The notes under the pieces: generated by a model
Databases searched by the model: none
The model's input: only the letters and a program-made list of their open reading frames with translations
Told to the model about the DNA's origin: nothing
From: Neobacillus cucumis
GTDB taxonomy: Bacteria; Bacillota; Bacilli; Bacillales_B; DSM-18226
Assembly (NCBI RefSeq): GCF_016107705.1
Contig: NZ_JAEHGC010000028.1
Location: 1-30,839 of the forward strand
Direction of reading: 5' to 3'
Length of the DNA: 30,839 bases
Program-made: the position numbers and the translations under genes
Shown: one piece after another, positions 1-7,065 of the stretch
Layout of the letters: every line of letters begins with the position of its first letter
Numbering within the stretch: position 1 is the first letter of the stretch

Positions 1-60
1 TATTATTGTTTGTTGACGTTTTTGTTTGTTTAGTTTTCAAAGAGCAATTTTTAAAGCAGG
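1..60 (-). other. 5' leader of an rRNA operon running out of the window
   Basis: Read on the minus strand, 25-47 gives TTGCTCTTTGAAAACTAAAC followed by an A/C-rich stretch. This box is characteristic of the transcribed leader before 16S rRNA (and of rRNA spacers) in Bacillus, where it takes part in antitermination and processing. It lies directly downstream of three tandem minus-strand promoters, so a 16S gene is expected just left of position 1. No mature rRNA is present in the window. The assignment is inferred from the leader motif plus the promoters. Confidence 0.75.
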
Positions 61-65
61 ATATT

Positions 66-94
66 AATATATCATCTCGTCTTCAGCGTGTCAA
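66..94 (-). promoter_or_regulatory. sigma-A promoter, proximal of three (rRNA operon)
   Basis: On the minus strand the -35 is TTGACA (89-94) and the -10 is TATATT (66-71), with a 17-bp spacer. An A/T-rich stretch directly upstream of the -35 resembles an UP element. It reads leftward into the rRNA leader. Confidence 0.8.
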
Positions 95-138
95 TTATTT
101 TTTTAAAATAATTTCCGCTTGAATCAGCGACATTTACT

Positions 139-167
139 ATCTTAACAGAAACAATTAAACATATCAA
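139..167 (-). promoter_or_regulatory. sigma-A promoter, middle of three (rRNA operon)
   Basis: On the minus strand the -35 is TTGATA (162-167) and the -10 is TAAGAT (139-144), with a 17-bp spacer. It lies 73 bp upstream of the proximal promoter in the same orientation. It is weaker than its neighbours by consensus match. Confidence 0.6.
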
Positions 168-210
168 CTATTTTTTGAAGTTTAATATTTTCTGTCAGTG
201 ACAAGAAGTA

Positions 211-239
211 ATATTACTAGATTATTTCACTTATGTCAA
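211..239 (-). promoter_or_regulatory. sigma-A promoter, distal of three (rRNA operon)
   Basis: On the minus strand the -35 is a perfect TTGACA (234-239) and the -10 is TAATAT (211-216), with a 17-bp spacer. It is 72 bp upstream of the middle promoter. Tandem strong promoters are usual for Bacillus rrn operons. Confidence 0.75.
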
Positions 240-275
240 CGGGTTATAAATAATTTATTCCCATTCTTAAGAACC

Positions 276-284
276 TGCTATGAT
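276..284 (+). promoter_or_regulatory. candidate extended -10 promoter for the 389-706 gene
   Basis: TG at 276-277, one base, then TATGAT at 279-284 forms an extended -10 element about 100 bp before the small secreted-protein gene. The matching -35 region (TTATTC, 18-bp spacer) is poor. This is a weak prediction. Confidence 0.35.
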
Positions 285-388
285 GGATAATAGGATTGGG
301 TCTCGATGTAGGTATAAGGACCAAAGGAAAAAAGTAGGATTTACTTTCCACTCTCCTATCTTAAAATACATAATGGAGGTAAGATACC

Positions 389-706
389 ATGGTTAAAAAA
401 GCTATCATTCTTGTTGTGCTCTCATCCATTTTAGTAGCATTACTATTCGTTAAAGTTCACACAGCCGATCCTGTTAACAATTCAATTTCTAAGGGAAACG
501 GTTCCTCTCTGTACATTACAAAGGAATACAAGATTACCAATATTAAAGGGAATAACTACTACGGAAAAGGCGATAACGGGACAGGGATTCGTTTTTCTTC
601 TAAAAACATCGTTTCGGGTGAAAAGATAAAAGTTCATGATGAGGTCTTATGTTATTTTGAAAAGGATAATTTGGGCAAGGGCATCGTAAAAGTGGAGAAA
701 AAGTAA
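389..706 (+). CDS. small secreted or membrane-anchored protein, 105 aa, function unknown
   Basis: The protein begins with two lysines and a hydrophobic stretch (about residues 5-23) that could be a signal peptide or a single membrane anchor. A polar domain of about 60 residues follows, with motifs such as YYGKGDNGTGI and a Lys-rich end. Short proteins of this general shape are common and mostly uncharacterised in Bacillaceae; the domain may be a small beta-barrel, but I do not recognise the family with confidence. The ATG follows the ribosome-binding site TGGAGGTAA at suitable spacing. It stands alone, divergent from the rRNA promoters, with a terminator about 75 bp downstream. No function is proposed. 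Confidence 0.75.
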   Translation: MVKKAIILVVLSSILVALLFVKVHTADPVNNSISKGNGSSLYITKEYKITNIKGNNYYGKGDNGTGIRFSSKNIVSGEKIKVHDEVLCYFEKDNLGKGIVKVEKK

Positions 707-781
707 TGTTTCCAGATGCCCCCTTGAATCATACCCGGATACGTCATTGATCAATAACCTATTATATAAACTTAATGAAAG

Positions 782-823
782 AAAGGGAAATTCGTTTGTA
801 GAAGAATACCCTTTATTTTTTTT
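782..823 (+). terminator. rho-independent terminator of the 389-706 gene
   Basis: AAAGGG...CCCTTT arms (inner ATTC/GAAT also pair) enclose a loop and are followed by a run of eight T at 816-823. It is about 75 bp after the stop codon at 706. Confidence 0.6.
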
Positions 824-1026
824 GCCTATTTAATCGCTCTTCGCTCCAAATTCTCAATAAATTTATCTTTATCATTCCTATTTCCTTCAATTGGACTTTT
901 GCATTGAGAGCCTTCAAAAACCACCACTTTCCGATTATTCAACTATTTCCGACATATTATCGCAATATAAATGCCACGATGGTAATCGAATTAACATCTC
1001 TTTGTTCTTTGTTTCAGAATATTTCA
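824..1026. other. intergenic, no gene seen
   Basis: A/T-rich stretch between the terminator and the YocH-like gene. No ORF with a ribosome-binding site and no convincing repeat was seen. It presumably carries upstream control sequence of the wall-protein gene. Confidence 0.4.
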
Positions 1027-1043
1027 TGTTACGATTATGAAAA
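1027..1043 (+). promoter_or_regulatory. candidate WalR box upstream of the YocH-like gene
   Basis: TGTTAC-GATTA-TGAAAA matches the WalR (YycF) consensus TGTWAH-N5-TGTWAH with one mismatch, in the second half-site. In B. subtilis yocH is a known WalR target, which makes the match more plausible. It lies only about 33 bp before the ATG, so it may overlap the core promoter, for which I see no clear hexamers. Confidence 0.35.
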
Positions 1044-1075
1044 CTTAGCAACCAAAGAAAACGGAGGGTAAAAGA

Positions 1076-1906
1076 ATGCTTAAAAAAATTATATCAATGA
1101 TAGCAGTTGCTGTACTCTCAGTAACTGTAAGTGCTAATGTGTCAGCTGCAACGATTACTGTACAAAAAGGGGATACCCTATGGGATCTATCACGCGTACA
1201 TAATACATCAGTAGAAAACATTCAAAACTGGAACCATCTTACTACAGATCTTATCTATCCTGGCGATAAACTAACCATTGCAGAAGAGAAACATTATACG
1301 GTTAAACAAGGTGACACATTATGGGACATTGCCATGAATTATCGTACATCTGTTTCGCTAATTAAAGAATGGAACTATTTAAATACCGATCTCATTCATC
1401 CTGGATTAAATCTATTAATCTATGATGGCTTAAATACAAATAACACGGCTGTAACAGAAAAAACAATGAACCTTGATTTACATGAATCTAAGGAAAATGC
1501 ACCTGTATTTAAAACTCAATCAACACAAAAGGAAAGCGCACCTGCAGTAAAAGCTACACCTGAACCAAAAGAAAGCGCACCAGAAGTAAAAGCTGAAGCA
1601 AAAAGTGATTCAAGTTCTAAAGAAATTACCGTGAAAGCTACAGCTTATACAGCCTCATGCGAGGGGTGTTCCGGCATTACGGCAACTGGAATGAACATTA
1701 AAGCAAATCCAAATCAAAAGGTCATCGCCGTTGACCCAACTGTTATCCCACTTGGCAGTAAAGTTTATGTAGAAGGTTATGGGGAAGCGATCGCTGGAGA
1801 TACTGGCGGAGCGATTAAAGGAAATCGAATTGATGTCTTTATCCCTTCTGAACACGATGCAATCAATTTTGGGGTAAAACACCTAAAGGTAACCATATTA
1901 AACTAA
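1076..1906 (+). CDS. yocH: YocH-like cell-wall protein: two LysM domains and a 3D domain
   Basis: This 276-residue protein has a signal peptide (about 1-25, ending in ANVSA). Two LysM peptidoglycan-binding repeats follow at about 26-69 and 73-116, each with a KGDTLW or QGDTLW start. A low-complexity linker rich in Lys, Glu, Ser, Ala and Pro (about 140-182) repeats the phrase KESAP. The C-terminal 3D domain (about 185-275) resembles lytic transglycosylase/RlpA-type folds, with the family's three aspartates visible at about D220, D242 and D253. Relatives act outside the cell on muropeptides or peptidoglycan. The ATG follows ACGGAGGG. The gene is monocistronic, ended by a strong terminator. The architecture matches B. 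subtilis YocH; enzymatic activity is inferred from the family. Confidence 0.85.
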   Translation: MLKKIISMIAVAVLSVTVSANVSAATITVQKGDTLWDLSRVHNTSVENIQNWNHLTTDLIYPGDKLTIAEEKHYTVKQGDTLWDIAMNYRTSVSLIKEWNYLNTDLIHPGLNLLIYDGLNTNNTAVTEKTMNLDLHESKENAPVFKTQSTQKESAPAVKATPEPKESAPEVKAEAKSDSSSKEITVKATAYTASCEGCSGITATGMNIKANPNQKVIAVDPTVIPLGSKVYVEGYGEAIAGDTGGAIKGNRIDVFIPSEHDAINFGVKHLKVTILN

Positions 1907-1949
1907 AACATATTAAACAACTTATCTATAGTATACCCATTTTTATGCA

Positions 1950-1993
1950 AAACACTGCAACTCTTTTATGTACCAAGGGTTGCAGTGTTTTTT
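1950..1993 (+). terminator. terminator of the YocH-like gene
   Basis: A perfect 12-bp stem (AAACACTGCAAC with GTTGCAGTGTTT) is followed by T residues, 43 bp after the stop codon. Confidence 0.85.
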
Positions 1994-2029
1994 AATTTAC
2001 TTAAAATAATCCAGCAAAGATTCGAGTAT

Positions 2030-2284
2030 CTATGTCCGCCGCATATAGGCGCGGACTGTGATTATTGCAAGAATTGCTAAAATTACCCCAGCTCCAATAA
2101 AGGATATCGTAAAATCCCAACCAAATCTTCCACTGTTGCCATTTAAAATTTTTAAAAGGTACTTCCCCGACCCTGAACTTCCTTATAAAAATACCAATTC
2201 TCCTTTTTGAATTTCTAGGTCCAATCCCTTTATCACTGGAACACCCATGTAACTTTGCTGCAGATTTTCAATTTTTAACATCAT
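2030..2284 (-). pseudogene. remnant of an ABC transporter: ATPase N-terminus joined to a permease-like C-terminus
   Basis: On the minus strand a ribosome-binding site (GAGGTG) precedes ATGATG at 2284. Translation gives a typical ATP-binding-subunit start (MMLKIENLQQSY, then VPVIKGLDLEIQKGE), an in-frame TAA after residue 33, then GSSGSGK, the Walker A motif, in the same frame. The next residue, expected Ser or Thr, is Tyr. A few residues on, the ATPase sequence stops and changes into a hydrophobic segment (ISFIGAGVILAILAIITV) ending RAYMRRT-stop, which looks like the last membrane helix of a permease. The 84 sense or nonsense codons stay in one frame. This suggests a large internal deletion that fused two ends of an ABC operon, plus one nonsense change and loss of the Walker A Ser/Thr. 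The subtype (LolD/MacB-like) is a guess. Confidence 0.7.
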
Positions 2285-2294
2285 TTCACCTCTA

Positions 2295-2330
2295 AATCAA
2301 AAGCATCCTAAAAAATGGATGCTTTTGATT
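2295..2330 (-). terminator. strong hairpin after the amine oxidase gene
   Basis: A perfect 14-bp stem (AATCAAAAGCATCC with GGATGCTTTTGATT) with an 8-base loop lies 6 bp beyond the amine oxidase stop codon. It lacks a long separate T-run, though the distal arm is T-rich. It separates the live operon from the pseudogene. Confidence 0.6.
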
Positions 2331-2335
2331 CTTTA

Positions 2336-4396
2336 TTACTTGCTGGTCGGTTTTTGCAAATCAAGGGTTGGGGTCTGATCAAAGAAATTATATGGCTTCA
2401 ATAATACCGATACCCATTCCGTTGGCATAATTGGCCATTCTTCGGCTCTTGGAATATGGGTAATTCCAGTTGTGACCCAAACAACATCATCCGTATTTTC
2501 AATTGATCGATTTTGTTGCGTCCACAATCCCAGGCCGGTTTCTTTCGTACTCTGATTGATATATTTCCCTTCTGGATATAGTTCATTTTCATTATAAGGT
2601 GTTACCCAAACATGTTTTCCTGCATAGCCGACTCGCTTCGCAAGATAGGAATCACTCGTAAACAGCAGGTTTTCAGCAAAGGACTGTGTACCGCCAGCAT
2701 AAGGGATAATCTGATAACCCGTCGGATACCCTTGCTTGTTTTCCTTTTCACTATTCGTAACAAGTAAGAGTTTGCTAGGGTCAGTCCATTTCTGCGCTGC
2801 ATCTAATTCTTTTTTATAGATGGTTTTGCCGACAACCATTTCACTATTGCGATAAGGATAGGATTTGTTGGTAACACTTTGAGCTTTAGGTGTTATTTTC
2901 TCAACACTGTTTTTCTCCCCATCTACATCCATATCAAGCCGAAAATTAAAAATATGTTGATGGTATACACCGACTAGATTTTGATCAAGCAATATACCAT
3001 TTCGTGTATCCTGTTTGGCGGTACTGTCGTGCATCGTCTTACTTTTCACAGCTTTAACCGCTTCAATACCTGAAGCACCACTATCGATTTCAATATTCCC
3101 GTTTTGCTGGAATACCCAATCAAATATATAATCATAATTCCCTACAGTCGTGATGAAACGAAGAACCAATTCTCGTCGATCCCTGCTCTCCGAAGTGCCT
3201 GTAACAAAATCATTATGTGTCCATTCAGGACCGCCCTCACGCTCGAATAAGCCCATCACATTATGTGATACATACGGTTTTCCTTGGTAGTCAACCAACG
3301 TAGCATCGAACAGTTTAGCATTTGCTGGTACATCCGAACCTTTCACAAGAGGTCTGCCTAAATTCCCAACACCATATTCCCCGGAATCCATATATGATTT
3401 GAAATACCAACCGACATCTGGATCTCCATAAGGGACGGTCATACCGCCAAGACTGCCTTCATACATGATTTTTCTTATTTTTCCATGATCATTATAGGTA
3501 ACGGTATTAATAACAGGGCCTACACGCGGATCCAAGCGATAGTGGAAGGTGAAATTTTGCCATTTGACTTCATTCCCATTTACGTGGAAGCTTGTACCCT
3601 TTGGCTGCACAATATCAAGAGGCTTAGCAGGCTCGCGCTTACTAGCATTATCCTTCATTACATAAGAGGTGTTTTTCATTGGGACCGGTATCACGCCATC
3701 ATCCTGAACTTGAATCACCTTCTTCTTATCCAAATCGATGACGGCAACAAGATTCTCGATTGGGTGTCCCCAGAAGTTCCCGTCTCCCGTATCTAAGTAA
3801 GCCACACTTTTTAACAATTTTTTATTTGGATCCGCACTATTATCTTTTGGACCAAAATAACCAACGGTTAGAGGAGAGGCAATAACTTTAGAAAAATCTT
3901 TTATTCCTCGTTTTAGTAGAGCCTTTTTATATTCATCACTAGCGAGAATAGCCTTTTGTGCGGTTGCCCAGTCATCCGCGAGGATCATACCGTGCGCACC
4001 CTTCATTTCCTTCCAGGATAAGACCTTTTTATCTCCTAAATCTACGAGTCCCTCTTTTACATGATTATCCTGCAGAACAATAATCGATGCCTGCCTGGGG
4101 AGCTTTTTTCCCTGTTTCCAGTTCCTTACCGCTTCTTTGTTTGGTTCCTTTAAACTTATTTCTTGAAAACGAGTGTTTGCTTTGATATAGCCATGCTGCT
4201 TGAGAATAGTACGTGCCAAATTGATTTCATCCGCGCTTAAAGGATTTAAAGGATTATACGGCACTTCTTTTTGAACGGACTTTAGTTTTGCACTTGCCGC
4301 AGCCTCCGCTGTTTGATGATGCTGATAGAAACCAACTCCTGCAGAAACAGCTAAAGCGGTTGTAAGAATGATAGGTACAAGTTTACTTTTTTTCAT
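2336..4396 (-). CDS. tynA: secreted copper amine oxidase (TPQ-dependent primary-amine oxidase)
   Basis: This 686-residue enzyme would oxidise primary amines (phenylethylamine, tyramine or similar) to aldehydes with release of ammonia and hydrogen peroxide. The family signatures are complete: the TPQ precursor Tyr421 in VGNYDYIFDW, the catalytic-base Asp337 in YMDSGEYGVG, copper ligands His479 and His481 (YHQHIF) and His647 (GITHIPRAEEWP), and the terminal FFDQTPTLDL motif. A signal peptide (about 1-34, ending in Ala-rich AEAAASA) indicates export, so the reaction would occur outside the membrane. The start is supported by GGGGAGGT. It follows the aldehyde dehydrogenase gene by 61 bp on the same strand, so the two are probably co-transcribed. 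The symbol is by family; the true substrate is unknown. Confidence 0.9.
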   Translation of the reverse strand: MKKSKLVPIILTTALAVSAGVGFYQHHQTAEAAASAKLKSVQKEVPYNPLNPLSADEINLARTILKQHGYIKANTRFQEISLKEPNKEAVRNWKQGKKLPRQASIIVLQDNHVKEGLVDLGDKKVLSWKEMKGAHGMILADDWATAQKAILASDEYKKALLKRGIKDFSKVIASPLTVGYFGPKDNSADPNKKLLKSVAYLDTGDGNFWGHPIENLVAVIDLDKKKVIQVQDDGVIPVPMKNTSYVMKDNASKREPAKPLDIVQPKGTSFHVNGNEVKWQNFTFHYRLDPRVGPVINTVTYNDHGKIRKIMYEGSLGGMTVPYGDPDVGWYFKSYMDSGEYGVGNLGRPLVKGSDVPANAKLFDATLVDYQGKPYVSHNVMGLFEREGGPEWTHNDFVTGTSESRDRRELVLRFITTVGNYDYIFDWVFQQNGNIEIDSGASGIEAVKAVKSKTMHDSTAKQDTRNGILLDQNLVGVYHQHIFNFRLDMDVDGEKNSVEKITPKAQSVTNKSYPYRNSEMVVGKTIYKKELDAAQKWTDPSKLLLVTNSEKENKQGYPTGYQIIPYAGGTQSFAENLLFTSDSYLAKRVGYAGKHVWVTPYNENELYPEGKYINQSTKETGLGLWTQQNRSIENTDDVVWVTTGITHIPRAEEWPIMPTEWVSVLLKPYNFFDQTPTLDLQKPTSK

Positions 4397-4431
4397 AAAT
4401 ACCTCCCCATTTTGAGCGTTTTACTAGAATG

Positions 4432-4441
4432 ATAACGTTAT
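4432..4441. repeat. 10-bp palindrome in the ALDH-amine oxidase gap
   Basis: ATAACGTTAT is a perfect palindrome about 35 bp upstream of the amine oxidase start. Its right half, read on the minus strand (CGTTATCA), resembles half of a cre box, but the left half does not fit. It may be an operator or chance. Confidence 0.3.
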
Positions 4442-4457
4442 TTGAATAAAGACTGTT

Positions 4458-5930
4458 TTATACCCCGTACCAATTTACTCCACTTTTATTCAAATCGATC
4501 CATACACTTTTTGTATGCGTATACATATCCATGGCCTGGACTCCTAACTCTCTGCCAAACCCGCTTTGCTTTGTGCCTCCAAAAGGAGTTGTACTATCCA
4601 GCATATTATACGTGTTCACATATACCGTTCCGGATTTTAGACCACGCGCCATGCGGTGTGCCCGTTGAAGATCATTTGTCCAAACTCCTGATGCTAAGCC
4701 ATATACAGTATCATTTGCCTTTAAAAGCGCATCCTCCTCATCTTTAAAACGAATAACGGATACAACTGGTCCGAAAATCTCTTCTTGGGCAATCTTCATT
4801 TGATTGGTTACGTTTTCAAAAATAGTTGGTGAAAAATAATGACCGCTGCCTGCACTTTCATAACGTTTACCGCCTGTTACTAACCTGGCCCCCTCTTCAA
4901 GTCCGCAGCTGACGTAGTGTTCAATGGTTTTCAGTTGTTTTTCAGATACTTGCGGCCCCATTTGAGTCGTTGCCTCAAGGGGATTCCCAATGCGTATCGA
5001 TTGAACTTTATTAAAAAATAAATCCATAAACTTATCGTAAATCCCTTCCTGAACAAATAGGCGCGAACCTGCCGCACATACTTGACCTTGCGCAAAATAA
5101 ATGCCAAACATGGAACCGTTAACGGCATCTTCAAGAGAAGCATCATTAAACACAATATTCGGTGACTTACCGCCCAGCTCTAGTGAAATCGGTTTCAAAT
5201 TATGGCTGGCTGTTTGCATAATCAAACGGCCTGTCTCCGTCGAACCGGTAAAGGCAATCTTATCTACTTCTGGATGCGATACCAATGCATTACCCGCGAC
5301 AGATCCAGTTCCAGGGATAATGTTAATGACTCCATCCGGTATGCCAGCCTCTTGAAAGATTTTTGCTAGCTCTAGAATGCTAATAGAGGTTTCCTCTGCG
5401 GGTTTAATGACAATGGTATTACCTGCTGCAAGTGCAGGCGCCAATTTCCACATTGTAAGCATAAGCGGGAAATTCCAAGGCACGATTGCCCCGATTACGC
5501 CTAATGGCTCTCTTAATGAATAGTTAAACCGATTGGAAGGTGAAGCAAATGTGTCTCCTTGAACTTTATTAGCAAGACCGGCATAAAATTCAAGTACATC
5601 AATGGTTGCAGGCATGGCAATGTATTTTGTTTCATTAATTGGAAGTCCATTATCCATGGACTCTATTTCAGCAAGGAAGTCTAGCTTTTCCCACATTTTT
5701 TGAGCCGCTTTATAAAGCAATCTGCCTCGATCTCCAGGAGACATGCTCGCCCATGCACCTGTTTCAAAAGCTTTACGAGCTGCTTGAACAGCTTGATGGA
5801 CATCCCCTTCATCTGCTTCAGAAATTATTCCATTGATTTCACCAGTGGCAGGGTTTATCGACTCAAAGGTTTTTCCAGAAATAGAATCTACCCACCGTCC
5901 CCCAATAAACAGCTTATAAACTTTTGTCAT
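4458..5930 (-). CDS. NAD(P)+-dependent aldehyde dehydrogenase
   Basis: The 490-residue protein is a complete ALDH-superfamily enzyme. It shows the oxyanion Asn in PWNFPLM (about 153), cofactor-binding KPAEET and FTGSTETG, the catalytic Glu in LELGGKSPN (about 251), and the nucleophile Cys in GQVCAAGSR (about 285). It would oxidise the aldehyde produced by the neighbouring amine oxidase to a carboxylic acid (phenylacetaldehyde to phenylacetate is the textbook pair). The start is placed at 5930, not at the in-frame ATG at 5957, because AAGGGAGTGG lies 9-10 bases before the former and the latter has no ribosome-binding site. No signal peptide is present, so it is cytoplasmic. It is first in a probable two-gene operon and divergent from the LuxR-type gene. 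Confidence 0.9.
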   Translation of the reverse strand: MTKVYKLFIGGRWVDSISGKTFESINPATGEINGIISEADEGDVHQAVQAARKAFETGAWASMSPGDRGRLLYKAAQKMWEKLDFLAEIESMDNGLPINETKYIAMPATIDVLEFYAGLANKVQGDTFASPSNRFNYSLREPLGVIGAIVPWNFPLMLTMWKLAPALAAGNTIVIKPAEETSISILELAKIFQEAGIPDGVINIIPGTGSVAGNALVSHPEVDKIAFTGSTETGRLIMQTASHNLKPISLELGGKSPNIVFNDASLEDAVNGSMFGIYFAQGQVCAAGSRLFVQEGIYDKFMDLFFNKVQSIRIGNPLEATTQMGPQVSEKQLKTIEHYVSCGLEEGARLVTGGKRYESAGSGHYFSPTIFENVTNQMKIAQEEIFGPVVSVIRFKDEEDALLKANDTVYGLASGVWTNDLQRAHRMARGLKSGTVYVNTYNMLDSTTPFGGTKQSGFGRELGVQAMDMYTHTKSVWIDLNKSGVNWYGV

Positions 5931-6029
5931 TCTTTCATCCACTCCCTTTTTGTGCATTACGGATTTTAAAGCAGCACATTAGATTTGTTATATTATTATT
6001 ATTCTGAAATTTCGGTATGATTTCTATTA

Positions 6030-6068
6030 CCCAGATGGGCCATTTTTGTTAGGAATAACGAGGAATAA
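6030..6068. repeat. palindrome and phased direct repeat in the ALDH-luxR divergent region
   Basis: CCCAGATGGG (6030-6039) is a dyad with 4-bp arms. Just to its right AGGAATAA occurs twice exactly 10 bp apart (6051-6058 and 6061-6068), so both copies face the same side of the helix. They lie 100-138 bp upstream of the ALDH start. Either could be the site for the divergent LuxR-type regulator. No function is shown by sequence alone. Confidence 0.3.
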
Positions 6069-6122
6069 TATTATAAAAATGGATATTTTTTCATAATATT
6101 TCAATATATTATTTGTGATATA

Positions 6123-6136
6123 GGTAATCGCTTTCA
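6123..6136 (-). promoter_or_regulatory. cre box (CcpA site) in the amine-locus divergent region
   Basis: On the minus strand TGAAAGCGATTACC matches the cre consensus TGWAANCGNTNWCA at 13 of 14 positions. It lies between the ALDH operon and the LuxR-type gene, so glucose repression of amine use is likely. Confidence 0.6.
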
Positions 6137-6183
6137 TTTATTTAAAATAATGTGACAGACTATTCAGTTAAGTATGTTGAATA

Positions 6184-6192
6184 TGTTATAAT
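6184..6192 (+). promoter_or_regulatory. extended -10 promoter of the LuxR-type gene
   Basis: TG-T-TATAAT (TG at 6184-6185, TATAAT at 6187-6192) is a perfect extended -10. Transcription would start near 6199, upstream of the ribosome-binding site GGTGA and the ATG at 6218. It rules out a start at the upstream GTG (6152). Confidence 0.6.
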
Positions 6193-6217
6193 CAAAAATA
6201 AAATCGGTGATGACTAT

Positions 6218-6964
6218 ATGGAATTTTTACCCGGAAATATATATCAAAAAATTCTAACCTTCATGGATGAAGTAACAGGTACCGAACCGGATTTTCGAAA
6301 ACAAGTATTGCTTGCATTTGACCGATTATTTGGTTTTCATCAATCGAATTTTTGGTTAAGTGATGAGAATGAAAATTTTATCGATCCTGTCATGCTAAAT
6401 ATAGATAAGTATGTTATGGATGACTATCTAGAGAATCATTATCATTTTGACGTTTTAATTCCACAAAAAATGATTCATAGAATACATAAACAAAGGGTTA
6501 TCAGTAATCTTGAACTATTCCCTCCACAAGGCTATGAAAAAAGCGAATTCTATAATAATTTCATGAAAAAATACGGGTTTTATTATGATGTTGGATTAGT
6601 ACTTTATAATGAAAATAAGATTATAGGACTCATAGATTTTGTACGATCTAAAAAGGATCATCCCTTTAGTTCCTTTGAATTGATGTCGATGGAGATGATC
6701 TCTAGATTCTTAACCCAAAAGATTCTCCAATCTCCTTTAAGACCTTATGAATCAGCTAAAAATAACATCAATGACCGTTTTCAGGAGTTAACGTTGAAAG
6801 AAAGAGAAGTATTAAATCTAGTTCAAAAAGGTTTTACAAATGTCGATTTGGCTAATGAACTATTCATAAGTGTCAATACCGTAAAAAAACATTTACAAAG
6901 TATTTATAAAAAGTTGGATGTCTCAAACCGGACAAGTTTGTGCTATAAAATAAATACAAAGTAA
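6218..6964 (+). CDS. LuxR/GerE-family transcriptional regulator
   Basis: The 248-residue protein has an N-terminal sensor-like region (about 15-165, GAF/autoinducer-domain-like in length and pattern, family not certain). A C-terminal GerE-type helix-turn-helix follows (about 187-245), with the LTLKEREVLNLV entry helix and the VNTVKKHLQSIYKKL recognition region. No receiver domain is present. The start at 6218 is chosen because GGTGATGACTAT precedes it and a perfect extended -10 lies at 6184-6192; an upstream in-frame GTG at 6152 would sit inside the promoter and lacks a ribosome-binding site. It is divergent from the ALDH-amine oxidase pair and is probably their regulator, sensing an amine or aldehyde; this is inference from position. 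Confidence 0.85.
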   Translation: MEFLPGNIYQKILTFMDEVTGTEPDFRKQVLLAFDRLFGFHQSNFWLSDENENFIDPVMLNIDKYVMDDYLENHYHFDVLIPQKMIHRIHKQRVISNLELFPPQGYEKSEFYNNFMKKYGFYYDVGLVLYNENKIIGLIDFVRSKKDHPFSSFELMSMEMISRFLTQKILQSPLRPYESAKNNINDRFQELTLKEREVLNLVQKGFTNVDLANELFISVNTVKKHLQSIYKKLDVSNRTSLCYKINTK

Positions 6965-6995
6965 CTGGCACATCATCTATAAAAAATATCAAAAC

Positions 6996-7022
6996 AAAAA
7001 AACGCTCATCTGAGCGTTTTTT
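6996..7022. terminator. bidirectional terminator between luxR-type gene and ftsZ
   Basis: AAAAAACGCTCA pairs perfectly with TGAGCGTTTTTT. A/T runs on both sides let it end the plus-strand regulator and the minus-strand ftsZ. Confidence 0.9.
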
Positions 7023-7065
7023 GAATGAATGGATTTGGAATTCCCTTTCTGACTTCCTAAATGAA

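Noticed and set aside
3485..3796. 103-codon plus-strand frame opposite the amine oxidase
   Set aside because: It lies fully within a conserved coding region and has no translation signals.
6030..6050. sigma-54 promoter (TGGCCC at the ALDH side)
   Set aside because: The -24-like TGGC element lacks a matching TTGC at the correct distance, and the adjacent regulator is a LuxR type, not a sigma-54 activator.
6152..6217. GTG start 22 codons upstream in the LuxR-type gene
   Set aside because: The stretch contains a perfect extended -10 promoter and no ribosome-binding site; the ATG at 6218 is better supported.
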